A DNA stretch of 64,000 nt from Bifiguratus adelaidae (GCA_002261195.1 MVBO01000038.1:1-64000), one strand, 5' to 3'. Counted from the first letter of the stretch, positions 50,594-63,427 are shown. The notes: generated by a model from the letters alone, not told the origin. Numbers and translations are program-made.

Positions 50594-53500
50594 TCACTGC
50601 GGTCCAACTCTGACTTTGATCACCAGTGGATTCTTTTTCACCTTCTTCGCTTCCCTTTCTTCCACCTGTCTCGCGAATTCATCACGTAATACCTTTGCCG
50701 ATAGAGACACAGGATGATCTTCACCGTTGAATTTGAAAGAGTTTTCCCAGATCTGATCCATGTCACGCTTCAAGTCGTCAAACGATGGATATCGGCCAGT
50801 TTTGAGCTTTCGTTCCCTGTTGACATGTCCATCAATGTCCAGCTCAATGAATTACTTGATCATTACTTACACTGTTGAGAGATCCATTGGGCGATCAATC
50901 ACCTCCAAGTAGTTTGGAATACCTAATGCTTCGGGATCAACTGGTTGATTGAATGCCATTGCATTAGGGTTTTTCCTCAATGACTGCACGATGGAAAGGT
51001 AAGGAGCGGCGTCAAAGTGTGGTGCAGGACGCTTTGGCTGAGCGGGTTTCGGGCTTTCTTTGGGTGTTTCCGGTTGTGACTGGGCTAGTGTCCATTCGCG
51101 TGCAAAGATTGTCTCCAAGGCTTTGCCTTCATTGGTGACATGTGAGTCTGGGCCATTGTAAGTGTAGCAATTCTGAAAAATCAATTTGACGTCGTCGTAA
51201 AATGCTTGAGGAGTTTCGTATTGGCCTTTGTCCAATTTGCTCTTTACAGTCAAGAGGTCCATTGGGTTTCTGTGTAACAGCAGATTGAATAAGTGGCAAG
51301 CATCATATGCAATGATGTTGTTACTCACTTGATGACATCAAAATAGTTGGGTATATTCAGGGCAACCGGATCGACTGGGTTTGCAAAATAAATGCCGTGC
51401 TTTGACGAGGTGAGTTTTCGTAGGATATTTCGATATCGTTTTACAACGTCTTGAGGAAGTTTGTTTTGGGTTGAGTCGGCGGAGGATATTGGTTTTGGTG
51501 TGGATGTCTGCAGATTGGGCTTTTTTACAACAATAGACATATTCGAGGTGGTACCGTTCGGTATCTTTATGCCGTTGGCTTGCTCTTGCTTTTGCTGATC
51601 TTGGAATTTCTGCCATTCGCTTTCAAAAATAGCTTCCAGAGTCTTGCCTTCTTGATGGACGTATGAACCTTCCGGATTGTAGGTGTAGCAATTGTTGAAC
51701 ACCAATTTGACGTCATTATAGAATTCATTGGCACTTCCGTACCGGTTGTCGTCGAGCTTCTGCTTGATGCTACCAAGGTCCATTGGATTCCTTAAAAAGG
51801 ACGGTTAGCTAACCGGACTGCCACTGCATGGATACCACTTACTTGATGACATCGAAATAATCGGGGATATTGAGCGCTATAGGATCCACCGGTTGCTGAA
51901 AATTTAGGGAATGCTTCGACGCGAAGAGCTTGCGAATGATCGCACGACAGCCTTTGACAGCTTCCTTGGGCATGGTTGTGTCCGAGATAACTGGTACACG
52001 TATTTTCGGCGATGCTAAAAGTCAAGCCGTAAACAAATGATTGATATTCCGTGCAAAGCAACTCACCTTTCGCTGCTGGACCTCCGTTCTTTTCTGCAAT
52101 GGTGATATTGTCTCCCGAATCAACCTCGGCCGACCCGAAGGAACTCCAAGCTCTTTCGAAAACTGCTTCCAATGCTTTACCCTCCTGATGTACATATGTG
52201 TCCGGCGGATTGAACAGGTAACAGTTTGAGAATATGAGTTTCACGTCATCATGAAATTCTGAAGGTGAGGCGTATCCACCGCGCTCAAGTTTTGTTTTGA
52301 TGGTGGCAAGATCCATAGGATTTCTGATCAAGCAGGATTAGTTTGAGGCTGATCCACCTAAAGCACGTTTACTCACTTGACGATCTCATAATAGTTGGGG
52401 ACATTGAGTGCGACAGGATCTACAGGGTTCTGAAAGAGGAAGGAATGCTTTGATGCCACTACCTTGCGAAGGAGATTGCGACAACGCTTGACATTGTCCA
52501 TTGACATGCGTTCTGACGGCCTTTTAGCTTCGATGGTGGGTGTTTTGATTACGGGTGGGGACGGTTTCTCTGGCATTATCGCTGTAGCCAGGAATGGTGT
52601 GACATGGTTGTCCAGATGATCTTGACCTAATTCATTGGTAGGTGTACGCTCCTGAAAGATGAAAATGGATCAGAATCGGTTCATTATCGCTAGCACGAAG
52701 CGAAACTCACTGAGAGCGAAGGTATCCTTATCTTCACCGTGCGACCAGCGGCTTCTGTCGGCTTGTAGAGCATTTCACACATCAGTATCAGGTACTTCCT
52801 CTTGCGATGCGGCAGATGTTCAGTCGGGTCGCTTTTAGCGTAGTGTTAGCTGCCATTTGGAATACGGAATCAAGCTTACTTTAGCGTCTGCCATATCAAA
52901 TTCTGAAGGGTAAGATTCCCCAACAGCAACTTGCGCATTTGCAATATGCCAGAACGAAAAGCGGCTTCTTGCTCCTGTGCTTCGTTGCGTCGCACGATTG
53001 CAGAGCCTTCTTCTTCAATCAGCGCATCCATGGCTCTCCGTGTGTAGCCCTCGTGCGCTTTGCTCATCAACAGGGCCAAAGACTCAACAAGCATTTTCGA
53101 GAGAGAATAGGCGACATACTGAGACCGATCATGTCGGATAGTGTCGAAGAAATATACAAGGAGGTCGTCATTATCCAAACCGGTCAACAGCAATAGACTT
53201 GTTAAGACGGAGAGACGGATACCCAGATAATTTCCATACCTATCCAAGTAATCTCGTTAGGCAAGGCATGTTCGTTGATAGGTTTTCTGAACTTACCGGG
53301 CTCGTTGAAGGAACAGGCCCAAGTCTTTGTCCAGTCGTCCCGTAAGCATGCACTTTGTAAATGTCTAGTACGAGGAAAATCACACAATTAGCATTCTGTT
53401 AACGTCAGTCTGTCAACTATCGCCGTACCTGTAAACAACTGATGGTGATGGTATTGTGGAAAGATGGAATCATGTAATCGAGTGTCCGATAGCGCTCAAT

Positions 53501-56500
53501 CTCGTGACAAGCAGCGTTGAAAATCTCATCGCGTTGTGCGATATACTTTTCGTCCATGCCAACGTCTTGATCGCGCGGGAGTGCCGTGAGCGCATTTCCC
53601 ATAGCGGTTATTAATGTGCTAACATAGTAATTATCCGAGAACTACAAATATGGTTTATTGTGAGAATGGTATCTCGCAATAAATCTATCATCCAACTTAC
53701 CACGTTGCCTGTGTTATCATTGTACTTTAGCAAGTCCAGCAGCAGTCTCTGCACTGGCAACGGACATTGCCCTCTGTCGTCGCGAATTTGACTAAGTGCG
53801 ATCGGGATAGCCTTCTGTACATAATATTCCGTCAAGGTGGAGAAATCGTTCGGTTTCGGGACGCAAACGACGATGGGTAGTTCATCGTCTGCAAAGGAGT
53901 CTGCCGCTGTTGAATAGCAGAAAGAACGTTGAAAGGTCTTCGTTAGCTGCAACAGGCCAACCCAGCGCAATGCAGGAGTTGCGCATTTCGCAAGCGTATA
54001 TGCCGCTTCCATGCGAATGCGATAAAAGCACTTTGGATCCAAGAGTGCTCTCAGTAGACTTGTTGACGTCGGCAGTGAAGGCATAGAAGATAATGCTTGT
54101 AGAGCGTCGTATTGCGCTACCACATCTCGATCCTTCGTCAATTGTGAGGCCCACATGTAGTCCGGTTGCTCGAAATTCATGACGCAGATCCATTCGAACT
54201 CGGCATCCATTCGAATCCAATCAAACGTCGCGCTCGCAGCTCCACTCGTGTCTTCTTCCGTTTGGCCCCATTCAACTAGACGCCAGGCTATCCGCTCGTT
54301 CTCGTCTTCAAACGTCGGCATACCCAGTCCAAACATAGGTATCATGCCCGGAAGGTTTGTGTCACCTTCTTCACCATCAGCAAGATCTTCTTCTGCAGCG
54401 GCGGCAGCGGCCGCTGCTTGCTTCGCTTGGAAACGTTTCGTATTTCGCCGAATACGCTTATACTTGGTGTTGAACTGTACTTCAAACTTTTTGTTGCTCT
54501 CCTGAATGTCCAAAATATGCTCGTACGGAGTACCATCAGCCTCATGGATTCTAGCTGTAAGGTTGCCGGTGAAAAGCGGAGTGACTGTGGCCGTGGTTGA
54601 AAGGGTGTTTTCGGAAAGTGCTTGCGCTGAGATATCCACGAACCCAAGATTCGTAGTTTCCTGTCTCATGGTAAACTCCACCACCATCTTCTTGCGATTG
54701 AAGTGATATGAGAAAAAGAATACTGGACATCCACTACCATAGATCCATTGATCGGCAAAAGCCTTGTTGTCAAAACCGCTGACTTTTCGACACATCCGCA
54801 AGAACCAGTGAGTACCGAGACTAATAAGTTCCCCACTCATCGCTGAAACAAGTATCTTGGGTATAATGCGCGATAATCCCAGCGATGAGCCATCTTTGCA
54901 CATTCTGTTGTTCAGCATCCACAATACTAGCGGGCCTTTGAGCGATATGAAGTCCAGATCATCTGGATCAAGAGGGATAGGGAGTTGAGTGTTGTAAATT
55001 GGGGGTCTGCCTTTGTCTAGAGCACAACAGCGGTTGATATCCTGTGAGAACATAAATTGAGCAAAGATTCGCCTCCAAGGTACTCATTATACTACCTTAC
55101 GGAGGCGCAAACGGTATTCGTTATTGCCAAAATGCTTGCGCATAAAAACACCACTTATATACCGTGCTAGTCCTGATACCAACCAAAAGTCCGGCCAGAT
55201 TCTGGGGGTGATGTGTATACCAAACCACTGAGTGGCAAGTGCTAAAGTCAGCTCTCGCCGAGTTTCGTATACTTGGTCAATGATATCAGCCGAATGCAGA
55301 AACGTCGTACTGTTGTAATGGAAACCCATAAATAAAAAAGGATTAAGTCGATAGGCATATTTGCACTGACCTGCAAAGCGCTAAAGAAGCTGAGGACATC
55401 ATAGGGCTCCATGCGTCTTCAATGAAGACCATCTTGTAGTCAGAATAAGGGTATGAACCGTATTCTTGCGAGAAAAAAGCAAGAGCCTAAATTATGTCAG
55501 AGCATGGCACAAAGAAATACAGTCTACAAGTTACTTACCCGCATAATGAACTGACAAGACTCAGTGATTTCCTCGCGCGCTCCTGGAAGAGCAAAGGCAT
55601 AGACGCTCGGAAGCGAGGCAATATTGAAGGTCTTTTCCTTGATATCCATCTCTGCATCCTCTCGCACGTTGTTAAACCACGACAACGAGGTTGGAGAGAA
55701 CTTGACGACCTCGAACGGTCCAACGGCAAATGAGATATATGGAGCGGCGGTGGGAACCGTCAAGAGATAATGGACAATCTTCTTGTCCAGCTGGGTTGGA
55801 TGGCTTGTCTAATGAAGGAATTAGCCTAGTGATGTGAAATGATTACCGGAACCACACCTGCTCTATCAGCTCTCCGCTACATATAACATTCATATCAATG
55901 ATCCCACCATCACTTGTGATCTCATCGTCCAGATCGCTGTCTGGGTCATGATGATAAGCCTTTGGAACTATGAACTCCATTTCCCATGTGCAACGCTCTG
56001 ATATCTTGTCGACACAAGGAAGCCACAAGCGCGTTGCGCCAGGCACTGGTTCATTAACGGTATACATGTGACGGAATCTCTGTCAGAATGCAATTGTTAG
56101 GCACCTTATCCTTGTGAGCACCTTCATGCCCATTTGCATTACTCACATCTGGCGCCGCGATGGGATCTGGCTCGACAAACACGACACCAGATTGGGGATT
56201 GACTACCTCAAATTCAATCTTGACAATGATGGGAGGATACTGAACGGTAACCATAGGTCCCTGGCCAGTTTCAGTGCCATCTGCCATAATCACTAACATA
56301 ACGATAAGCTAATATGATCAATACCGCGATTATTGGTGCCTAACCATCTTGAATCCCCTTTTCCGGTGCTTCCAGTACTTGCTTGACTTCTCCATTACTC
56401 TTTCGGATATGCGAAGATAGGTCAGACGCTTATTCCGTGATCTTAAACGACTTACGTTGTGACTAGAGGGAATGAGGTGTTGCGGTAACCGAATGCTTAA

Positions 56501-57020
56501 TTCCCCCTCGTCAGATGCTTGGAGAGCGGACAGATAACGTCGCCGGTATTCCTGATGATGATGGACAGATCCTTTGCCGGGACCGAAAGGCACTTCCAAT
56601 AAAGGATCTCTATGCTCATGCTGAGCGACCTGGCCTTCAATGTGCACCGAATGAATTTCTACAAGAATAAGCATGCCACTTAGCAAGCTTGACCCATGCG
56701 GGGACTACTCTGCTTACTGCATTGCCTTGCGTTCAGTCTGATCTCGCTAATGCCCTCCCGAAGCGGGACAATGGTCAATTCAGCAAAGCCCTATAATGTA
56801 TCGTGTTAACGGCCGTACCACAAACCGTGAAGGCTGAATCGAAGCGACGACTTACCCAGAGCCGTTTCTCATTCAAGTCTACATCGAGTACAAAGCGTTC
56901 GTGACTCGTATAAGGCGACAAGAGACAAGATTAGCGCGAGTACAGCATGCGAAACCATTCTTTCAATACTTATAATCTGAAGTCCTGGCCTTTGACTTCT
57001 CCTCTTGTAGCAGCGGACAT
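50594..57020 (-). CDS. TAF2: TFIID subunit TAF2 fused to four C-terminal bromodomains
   Basis: The N-terminal 1,150 or so residues are TAF2: HERFVLDVDLNEKRLWGFAEL, the M1-aminopeptidase fold without its zinc site (LALATQWFGIHITPRIWPDFW; no HEXXH) and GSGCPVFFFSYHFNRKK. The usual end (RKYLILMCEMLYKP, RTVKIRIPS) splices in frame to a linker and four bromodomains at about 52500-52130, 51985-51630, 51450-51090 and 51000-50700. Each has the PVDPxAL, NPMDL or RPMDL, and acetyl-lysine-pocket Asn motifs (NCYLFN, NCYTYN, NCYTYN, NSFKFN). TAF2 binds the Initiator; the bromodomains would tether TFIID to acetylated histones. The first exon is unresolved: an ATG exists at 57020, but the obvious splice puts a TAA at the junction. 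Confidence 0.85.
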
Positions 57021-57144
57021 TCCACCACTCGTAAGTCACTCCCTACAGTAACCTGACCCGGACAACACCGCGATCGACAAGGACAAGTACTCAACAGCGT
57101 TCACCGCAGAAGTGGAATGGCCAAATTCGGATGGCAGTCATGAG

Positions 57145-57152
57145 TGACGTCA
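57145..57152. promoter_or_regulatory. Palindromic TGACGTCA site in the TAF2/RPS6 divergent promoter
   Basis: A perfect CRE/ATF consensus 92 bases upstream of the RPS6 ATG. It is a likely bZIP binding site. Confidence 0.55.
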
Positions 57153-57243
57153 CGAATTTGAGAGCATTGGAGAGCAGCGAGCCAAAAGGCACAGAAATTC
57201 GCCCAGTGGATTCCTTCTCTTTTTTGGCGCACACCATAGCAAC

Positions 57244-58349
57244 ATGAAGGTAGGTTGGGATGCATGATACATAGGAATCTGGATGGCGTGGTACGTCGGA
57301 TGATGTGGATAGAGTGTGCTGCAGCGATGAAACTCGGGTGAAAAAGGATGGATGGACGTGATGAGCTTGTAGGATGGACGGATCAACGACATATCCGTCG
57401 AGGTATACGTCCATCCGATGATGTATCATCTCCTCTTTGCCAGCTGCATCAATAGCAGACACCCACCATACCCCCAGAGAATGCATCCAGGTATAGGAGG
57501 CATACAGGACAGATGAGCTAACGTCGTGACTCTTCATCAGTTGAACATCGCCAACCCAGCCACTGGCTTGCAAAAGACCATCGACATTGAAGATGAGCGT
57601 CGTGTGTATGTATTGTGCTAGCGGCTTACGCAAGATCGTGGTGCCTTTTCATGACTGAGATGCTGATGAACCATTCCCACAGGCGTGTCTTCTATGACAA
57701 GCGTATGTCCGCTGAAGTTCCCGGTGACTCCGTCGGTGACGAGTTCAAGGGCTACGTTTTCCGCATCACTGGTGGAAATGACAAGCAAGGTTTCCCCATG
57801 AAGCAAGGTGTTCTTTTGCCTCACCGTGTCAGACTTTTGTTGTCCGAGGGACACTCCTGCTACCGACCCCGTCGTGCCGGTGAACGCAAGAGAAAGTCCG
57901 TCCGTGGTTGCATTGTCGGACCTGACTTGGCCGTCTTGTCTCTTGTCATTGTCAAGCAAGGCGAGAACGATATTCCCGGACTTACTGACAGCGCCGTTCC
58001 CAAGCGTCTCGGCCCTAAGCGTGCCAACCACATTCGCAAGTTCTTCAACTTGAGCAAGGAGGATGATGTTAGAAAGTTTGTCATTCGCCGTGAAGTCAAG
58101 CCTAAGAACCCCGAAAAGAAACCCTACACCAAGGCTCCCAAGATTCAACGTCTTATCACCCCTGCCCGTCTGCAACGCAAGAGACAGAACATCCTCGCCA
58201 AGCGTAGACGTGCTGAAGCCTCCAAGGAAGCTGCCGCCGAGTACTCTGCTTTGTTGGCCAAGCGCGTAAAGGAGGCTAAAGAGCGCAAGGACGACCTCAA
58301 GAAGAGACGCACGTCTTCCATGCAAAAGAGCGCCTCCAAGTCTGCTTAA
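57244..58349 (+). CDS. RPS6: 40S ribosomal protein eS6
   Basis: Three exons: 57244-57249 (ATGAAG only), 57541-57605 and 57683-58349, giving 245 residues. Motifs: [68 protein letters not shown] and a basic C-terminal helix with [16 protein letters not shown]. That tail includes the paired serines phosphorylated downstream of TOR. The first intron is 291 bases, among the longest here, as is common in ribosomal protein genes. Confidence 0.96.
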
Positions 58350-58600
58350 ATGATGTAAAGTGGACAAGTACCGTGTTACTATACAAATAAAATCACTCCA
58401 TCCGTTCATATCGTGTCTGTGTTTACGCCATCATGTTGGCATCTTGCGATCATAGAGTAGCGATCTAAAGCGAGATTCACGGACACATGCAATATCACAA
58501 GTTGTAATTATCCCAATCGCCTAATGCATATGTACATCCATGAGTGATGTTTTAATTTGGCATACAATCAGCAAGAAAGCAGCATGCTGGCATCTCGCGT

Positions 58601-59845
58601 TTACAAAGTGTTGACGTTTCCAAGGTCCTTGCAGGCTTGTTGGACACGTTTTATCAGGCTTTGCTCACCAGCGCGGATCCAGACACGAGGATCGTAGTAC
58701 TTCTTATTGGGCTTGTCCTCGCCCTCAGGGTTACCGACTTGGGATTGCAAATAAGCCTTCTTGCTCTCGTAAAAGTCCTTGATGCCTTGCCAGTAAGCCC
58801 ATTGGGTGTCGGTATCCACGTTCATCTTGACAACGCCATTGCTCACGGCGGTCTTGATCTCTTCCTCAGTGGAACCGGAGCCACCGTGGAAGACAAAGAA
58901 GACGGGTTTGTCATTCTTGGCCTTGGAGCCGAGCTGCTCCTTGACGTAAGCTTGGTGCTTGCCAAGGAGTTCAGGATGAAGCTTGACATTGCCGGGCTTG
59001 TAAACACCGTGAACGTTACCGAAAGCGGCAGCGATGGTGAAAAGATCTGTCACTTGAGAGAAGGCCTTGTAGATATCCCAGATATCCTCGGGTTGCGTGT
59101 AGAGAGCGGCGGACTCAACATCCTCATTGTTGACACCATCCTCTTCACCACCAGTGATACCAATCTCCATTTCCAACAAGCACTTCATAGGAGCCATGCG
59201 CTTCAAGTATTTTGTGCAAATCTCAATATTTTCCTCTTTGGACTCTTCTGACAAATCGAGCATGTGGGAGGAGAAGAGGGGCTCGCCGTGCTCCTTGAAG
59301 TAGGCCTCGTCGGCTTCGAGCATGCCGTCGAACCAGGGAAGTAACTTCTTGGCGCAGTGGTCAGAGTGGATCACAACGGGAATACCGTAGGCAGGGGCAA
59401 CCTCGCGAATATACTGATGGGGAAAGATGAATACTGATCTTGAATTTACGACGTACCCGGATGGGCAAGAGCACTCACCTTGGCTCCAGCAATAGCTCCC
59501 AAGATGGATGCCTCTTGGTTCTTGTTGGGAAGTCCCTTACCAGCAAAGAAAGCAGATCCGCCGTTAGAGAATTGAATGATGATGGGCGCTTTGACGTCAC
59601 GAGCAGCTTCGAGCACAGCGTTGATGGTGCTAAGCACAGAGATTGAGTTGAGCGCAACCATCGACACGCTGCCCTTACCTGGTAGAAGTGCAGTTGACAG
59701 CGGGAATGGCAAAGTTGTGCTCTTGAGCTAAAGACAACGTTCAGCAGACGGATCGAAAACGAGCGCTCTACATACCATAGTCAAACAATTTGCGAAGGTT
59801 ATCGCCAGTGACGACACCAGGAGGAACAATATCAGCAAGACCCAT
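58601..59845 (-). CDS. FBA1: Fructose-bisphosphate aldolase, class II
   Basis: Start MGLADIVPPGVVTGDNL at 59845, four exons. Motifs: FSNGGSAFFAGKGL, PVVIHSDHCAKKLLPW (zinc ligands HSDHC), LEMEIGITGGEEDGV, AAFGNVHGVY with a further zinc His, and FVFHGGSGSTEEEI. It is the glycolytic and gluconeogenic zinc aldolase of fungi. The last exon is long and strongly codon-biased (CTC, AAG, GTC), as expected for a very highly expressed gene. Confidence 0.96.
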
Positions 59846-59868
59846 GATAAGACTGAAGTAGCCTAGAT

Positions 59869-59890
59869 AGAGAGAGAGTGTGTGTGTGTG
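59869..59890. repeat. AG/TG dinucleotide microsatellite in the FBA1 leader
   Basis: About five AG units followed directly by six TG units, 24 bases upstream of the FBA1 ATG. On the transcript it reads as a CA/CT-rich leader, typical for highly expressed fungal genes. Confidence 0.75.
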
Positions 59891-59922
59891 AAAAGAGTAA
59901 CGGCCAGAAGGAAAAGAGTGCC

Positions 59923-59930
59923 CTTTTATA
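59923..59930 (-). promoter_or_regulatory. TATA box of FBA1
   Basis: TATAAAAG on the minus strand, 78 bases upstream of the FBA1 start. Confidence 0.7.
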
Positions 59931-60261
59931 AGTGACTCGGAATGGCTGTTTTCCATGGGTAAGGCAAATTAAGCAGTCTTGATAGAGTTTCGGATTGATG
60001 AAATGCTGCACATATGCCAATGAAAGGGCAAAACCCCCATGCATGGCAAGGGAAACGATGTGTAGAGGTGAGAGTGGTGCATTGGCCATGCTGGTATACC
60101 TGCTAAGGGTCCTCCACAACGCTATTCATGAATATCCTATTATCCATCCGACCGACAAAATGATGACGTAGACAATTTCCTAACAAATGGGTAAACAGCA
60201 AAAGATGGTGTATTGCTTTCCTCCTCGTAGCGGTCGCCTTGTTGCTTCGATTGACTGCAAC

Positions 60262-61503
60262 ATGTTGTCTATCACTCGTACCGCTATTCGTCCCTTGGGT
60301 GGAGTTTCTGTCTCCAGGTAAGTCGCTTCTCTGAGGGTGGAGTGCTGCGTTTGAACTGGAAGGAGAGAGGGGTTTGGGTCCCTCGACATGCCGAGTTGAG
60401 GTGATGAACCCAGGACCTTGCAAGCATACACGTTCCTGACTTTGAGATCTCGTCACTTGTTGGCTTGACTATGTCGATCGCATGTTGTTTGCAAGCTTGA
60501 CTTTTGGATTGGGTTGCTCATCAACACTTTTTTGCACTGTTAGCAATGCTGTGCAGGCACGTAACATGGCCACCTTGAAAGAAAGTAAGTGCCATAATAT
60601 ATGACAGTATTGTGATTCAGTACGGTGGCTCATCGATTTGGCCCCACATAGTCCAAGGTCGCCTCAAGTCAGTTTCCAACATCTCCAAAATCACAAAGTC
60701 CATGAAGATGATTGCTTCCACCAAGGTCACAAAGGCTCAAAGGGCCATGGAGAACGCTCGTACTTATGGTGAAGCCACCAACGGTGAGTATTCAACCTTC
60801 CAATTTTTGAAACCTCTTGCACGGGTTGCTGATTTCGATTCGCTTGTTAGAGCTCTTCAAGGCTGCCGAGACCAAACCCGCCGAAAACTCTACCACAATC
60901 TACATCGCCGCTTCCGGTGACCGTGGTCTCTGCGGTGGTATTCACTCCTCTGTTGCCAAGGGAACTCGTCGGGCTATTGGCAACAACAACAAGGCTGCCA
61001 TCGTCGTTCTTGGTGATAAAGCCAAAGCTCAACTTAGCCGATCCCACCGATCCCAGATCAGCCTTTCCTTCAACCAAATCGGCAAGGACATACCCACATT
61101 CGCTGAAGCTTCCGCCATTGTTGATGTCATCCGTCAACAAGGCATAGAATTCGATAGCGCTGAGATCGTGTATAACGAGTTCAAGTCTGTCATTTCTTAC
61201 GAAGCTGTGTCGACACTCGTTTACAACGAGGCAACCTTCAAGGCCTCTCCCAACTTTGCCGCCTTTGAAATCGAGGATGACGTGCTCGAAAATTTGCAAG
61301 AGTTCACCTTTGCCAACAACATCTACCATGCTCTTGTCGAAGGCCATGCCGCCGAAATGGCTGCTAAGCGCGCTGCCATGGAGAACGCCACAAAGAACGC
61401 CGAGGATATGATTGGCAAGTTGACGCTACAATACAACAGAGGTCGTCAAGCCGTCATTACCAACGAACTCATCGACATTATTACTGGTGCTTCTGCCCTC
61501 TAG
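60262..61503 (+). CDS. ATP3: ATP synthase F1 subunit gamma, mitochondrial
   Basis: Exons 60262-60317, 60544-60584, 60652-60783 and 60851-61503 give 293 residues. The presequence MLSITRTAIRPLGGVSVS and the following NAVQARNMATLKEIQGRLKSV lead to the N-terminal rotor helix (ITKSMKMIASTKV). GDRGLCGGIHSSV and the C-terminal rotor helix (KLTLQYNRGRQAVITNELIDIITGA) are diagnostic. The gamma subunit is the rotating shaft of F1. It is divergent from FBA1 with 416 bases between starts. Confidence 0.96.
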
Positions 61504-61864
61504 ACTTGGATACATACATTATGCCCATGAAACATCAAAAAGCCAATGTTGGGCGGCAACATTGACTAGTTACCATTTTGAACTTGGTTGTAAACATTGG
61601 CCTTTCCGCATGCCCATCTTATGGGCTGTGGCATAAAGACTCCCATTTCTGCGAACAATTGCCTTGTTACATGGCAAAATATGTAATCTCTTTAGAATAT
61701 TGAATCATACATCTACGTCCTAGTCCATGTGCAGTGCGCGCCCCGGCTCGTCTTGGCGGTGCGATCTCTGACCACCTGATTGATCCCAATTGAGATACGT
61801 GTGATCTCCCAGTTTCCTAACCGACTCCTCAGCACTCATCATTGCCAGTCTTTTTGCTAAAAAC
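61504..61864. other. Convergent intergenic region, ATP3 / CDC50
   Basis: This holds the two 3' ends only. Nothing else was seen. Confidence 0.5.
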
Positions 61865-63151
61865 TCACCTAGGCTTAAAGCAGTTTCTCGCCAAAAAGAT
61901 CAATCCCAATAGCGCACAAATACATCCCATGGCAATGTAGGCATACCCCATGAAAGAATTGCGATCACCCAAGAAGGAGGTTCCAGAAATCACAATGGAT
62001 TTGCGGCCACCATAGGTCGTGATGGGGTACATGGAATCAATTTGGATTTGGTAAGTCCCTGCCGCAAGTGTATCTGGTCCATCATACCGGGACCATAGTT
62101 TGCGAAAGGTGGGGTACCAACTTAGACGCATCCACACAAGAAAATGCTCATCTCGCGCAATCTTGTCGATATCTGCTTGACTGGCAAAACTGTTGTTGGG
62201 ATACCGCGATTGCCAGTTGGGTGGAGGAAGGCAATTATCGGGGGTGTAGCTGCTGACGGCGTAACGGGTCTGGTCGGCTGGCCAAGCGATGTTGGTTGAC
62301 ACAAAGTTGGAAGGTGTACCACCCACCAGGGTCGGCTGTCCAATGGTATCTAGACCAAGGTCAACATCTCGTCAACGTTCGCCAACGACTTACCATTGAA
62401 CATGGAGTTGGCTATTAGACCACAGGGATAGTACGGCTTTCCCGAAACCGGATCGTGACCCACAGGCGAACACGAAGAATCAGCCGTGCTAGCGTCTACA
62501 GCTTGTCCATTCAATTGATTCTGACTGAAACTCTTTACATATTGGCGATGGTTTTGGTAGAAGTTGGTCAATTTGTAATAGATGAAAACAGATGGTTTGA
62601 GGGGTACGCCAATGGTAAATTGAATGTGACAGCGAGTGATTTGAAGGTTTTGAGGGTTCGATGAGTTGTCAAGGAACGTTGTCACGGTCTCTGAGTAGTA
62701 TTGCGGTACGTTGATTTCTGAAGCAGAGTATGAGCATGCAAGAAAGCGTGTTTTGAGCCTAGGTGAGGAATGTACCTGTTGTGTTTGAAGAACCGAGATG
62801 GTAACTCCACAAGTTGGAAGGTATTAGCTGAGGGTTCGTTGTTACACTACCGCAATCCGTGTAGTCAATCTCAATCTCGTTAACCTGCAGGAGACGACAT
62901 TAGTTTGCCTTCACCATGTACTGGACGGGCTGGACGTACTGTTTCGCTGGCCCATAGAAACAAACCGCCAAGCGGTGCAAAGACGATGCCAACCGCAAAG
63001 AGTATAGGAAGAACTGTCTTGGGCGTAAGAAGGGGTTGCCAACTCTTTAATCGCTGCTGCTTGAAAGCCGTATCTATTTCACAGTGGTGAGCAAGGTATG
63101 CAGAGCTAGCTTATACTGACTTGCTGGCTTCCTAGACTTTACATCCGCCAT
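61865..63151 (-). CDS. CDC50: CDC50/LEM3 family flippase beta subunit
   Basis: Start [11 protein letters not shown] at 63151, splicing to [20 protein letters not shown], the conserved cytosolic entry. The first helix ([20 protein letters not shown]) is followed by an ectodomain with [35 protein letters not shown] and the [12 protein letters not shown] region. The second helix ([19 protein letters not shown]) is near the end. Several sequons lie in the ectodomain. CDC50 proteins chaperone P4-ATPase phospholipid flippases out of the endoplasmic reticulum. Confidence 0.94.
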
Positions 63152-63427
63152 GATGAGAGACAGCACTAAGAGCAGCCTCGCACTGTAATTTCCTTTTATG
63201 TGATTCAAGCTAGCACTTGCTATTTAGGAGCGTTCAATGTCCCTCTCTTAATGCACTACCATTGACGCGAATATGAGATCTATTTGAAAGGTATGGCACG
63301 ATGAAGAATGATCACTACTAGGTTATTTTGTATCTACCTATTAAAACGCACGTCAGAGAGCGTATCTTCTTGTCAAGGTATATGAGGTGAATTAGAGGAA
63401 TGAATGCCTCAGTGGTATCGGCTTGAT

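Noticed and set aside
50594-52700. Bromodomain protein as a separate gene downstream of TAF2
   Set aside because: There is no intergenic gap, start context or promoter between them. Splice phases connect them without a stop, so one fused gene is preferred.
57618-58409. 263-codon minus-strand frame over RPS6, and a similar plus-strand frame at 58637-59251 over FBA1
   Set aside because: Both lie opposite highly expressed, codon-biased genes, where the antisense frame often stays open by composition.
59869-59890. Short repeats at several places considered as CRISPR or mobile-element ends
   Set aside because: They are simple microsatellites in leaders or introns; there are no spacers, terminal inverted repeats or transposase genes.
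60103-60456. Minus-strand frame between FBA1 and ATP3
   Set aside because: It overlaps ATP3 exon 1 and its first intron and shows no family features.
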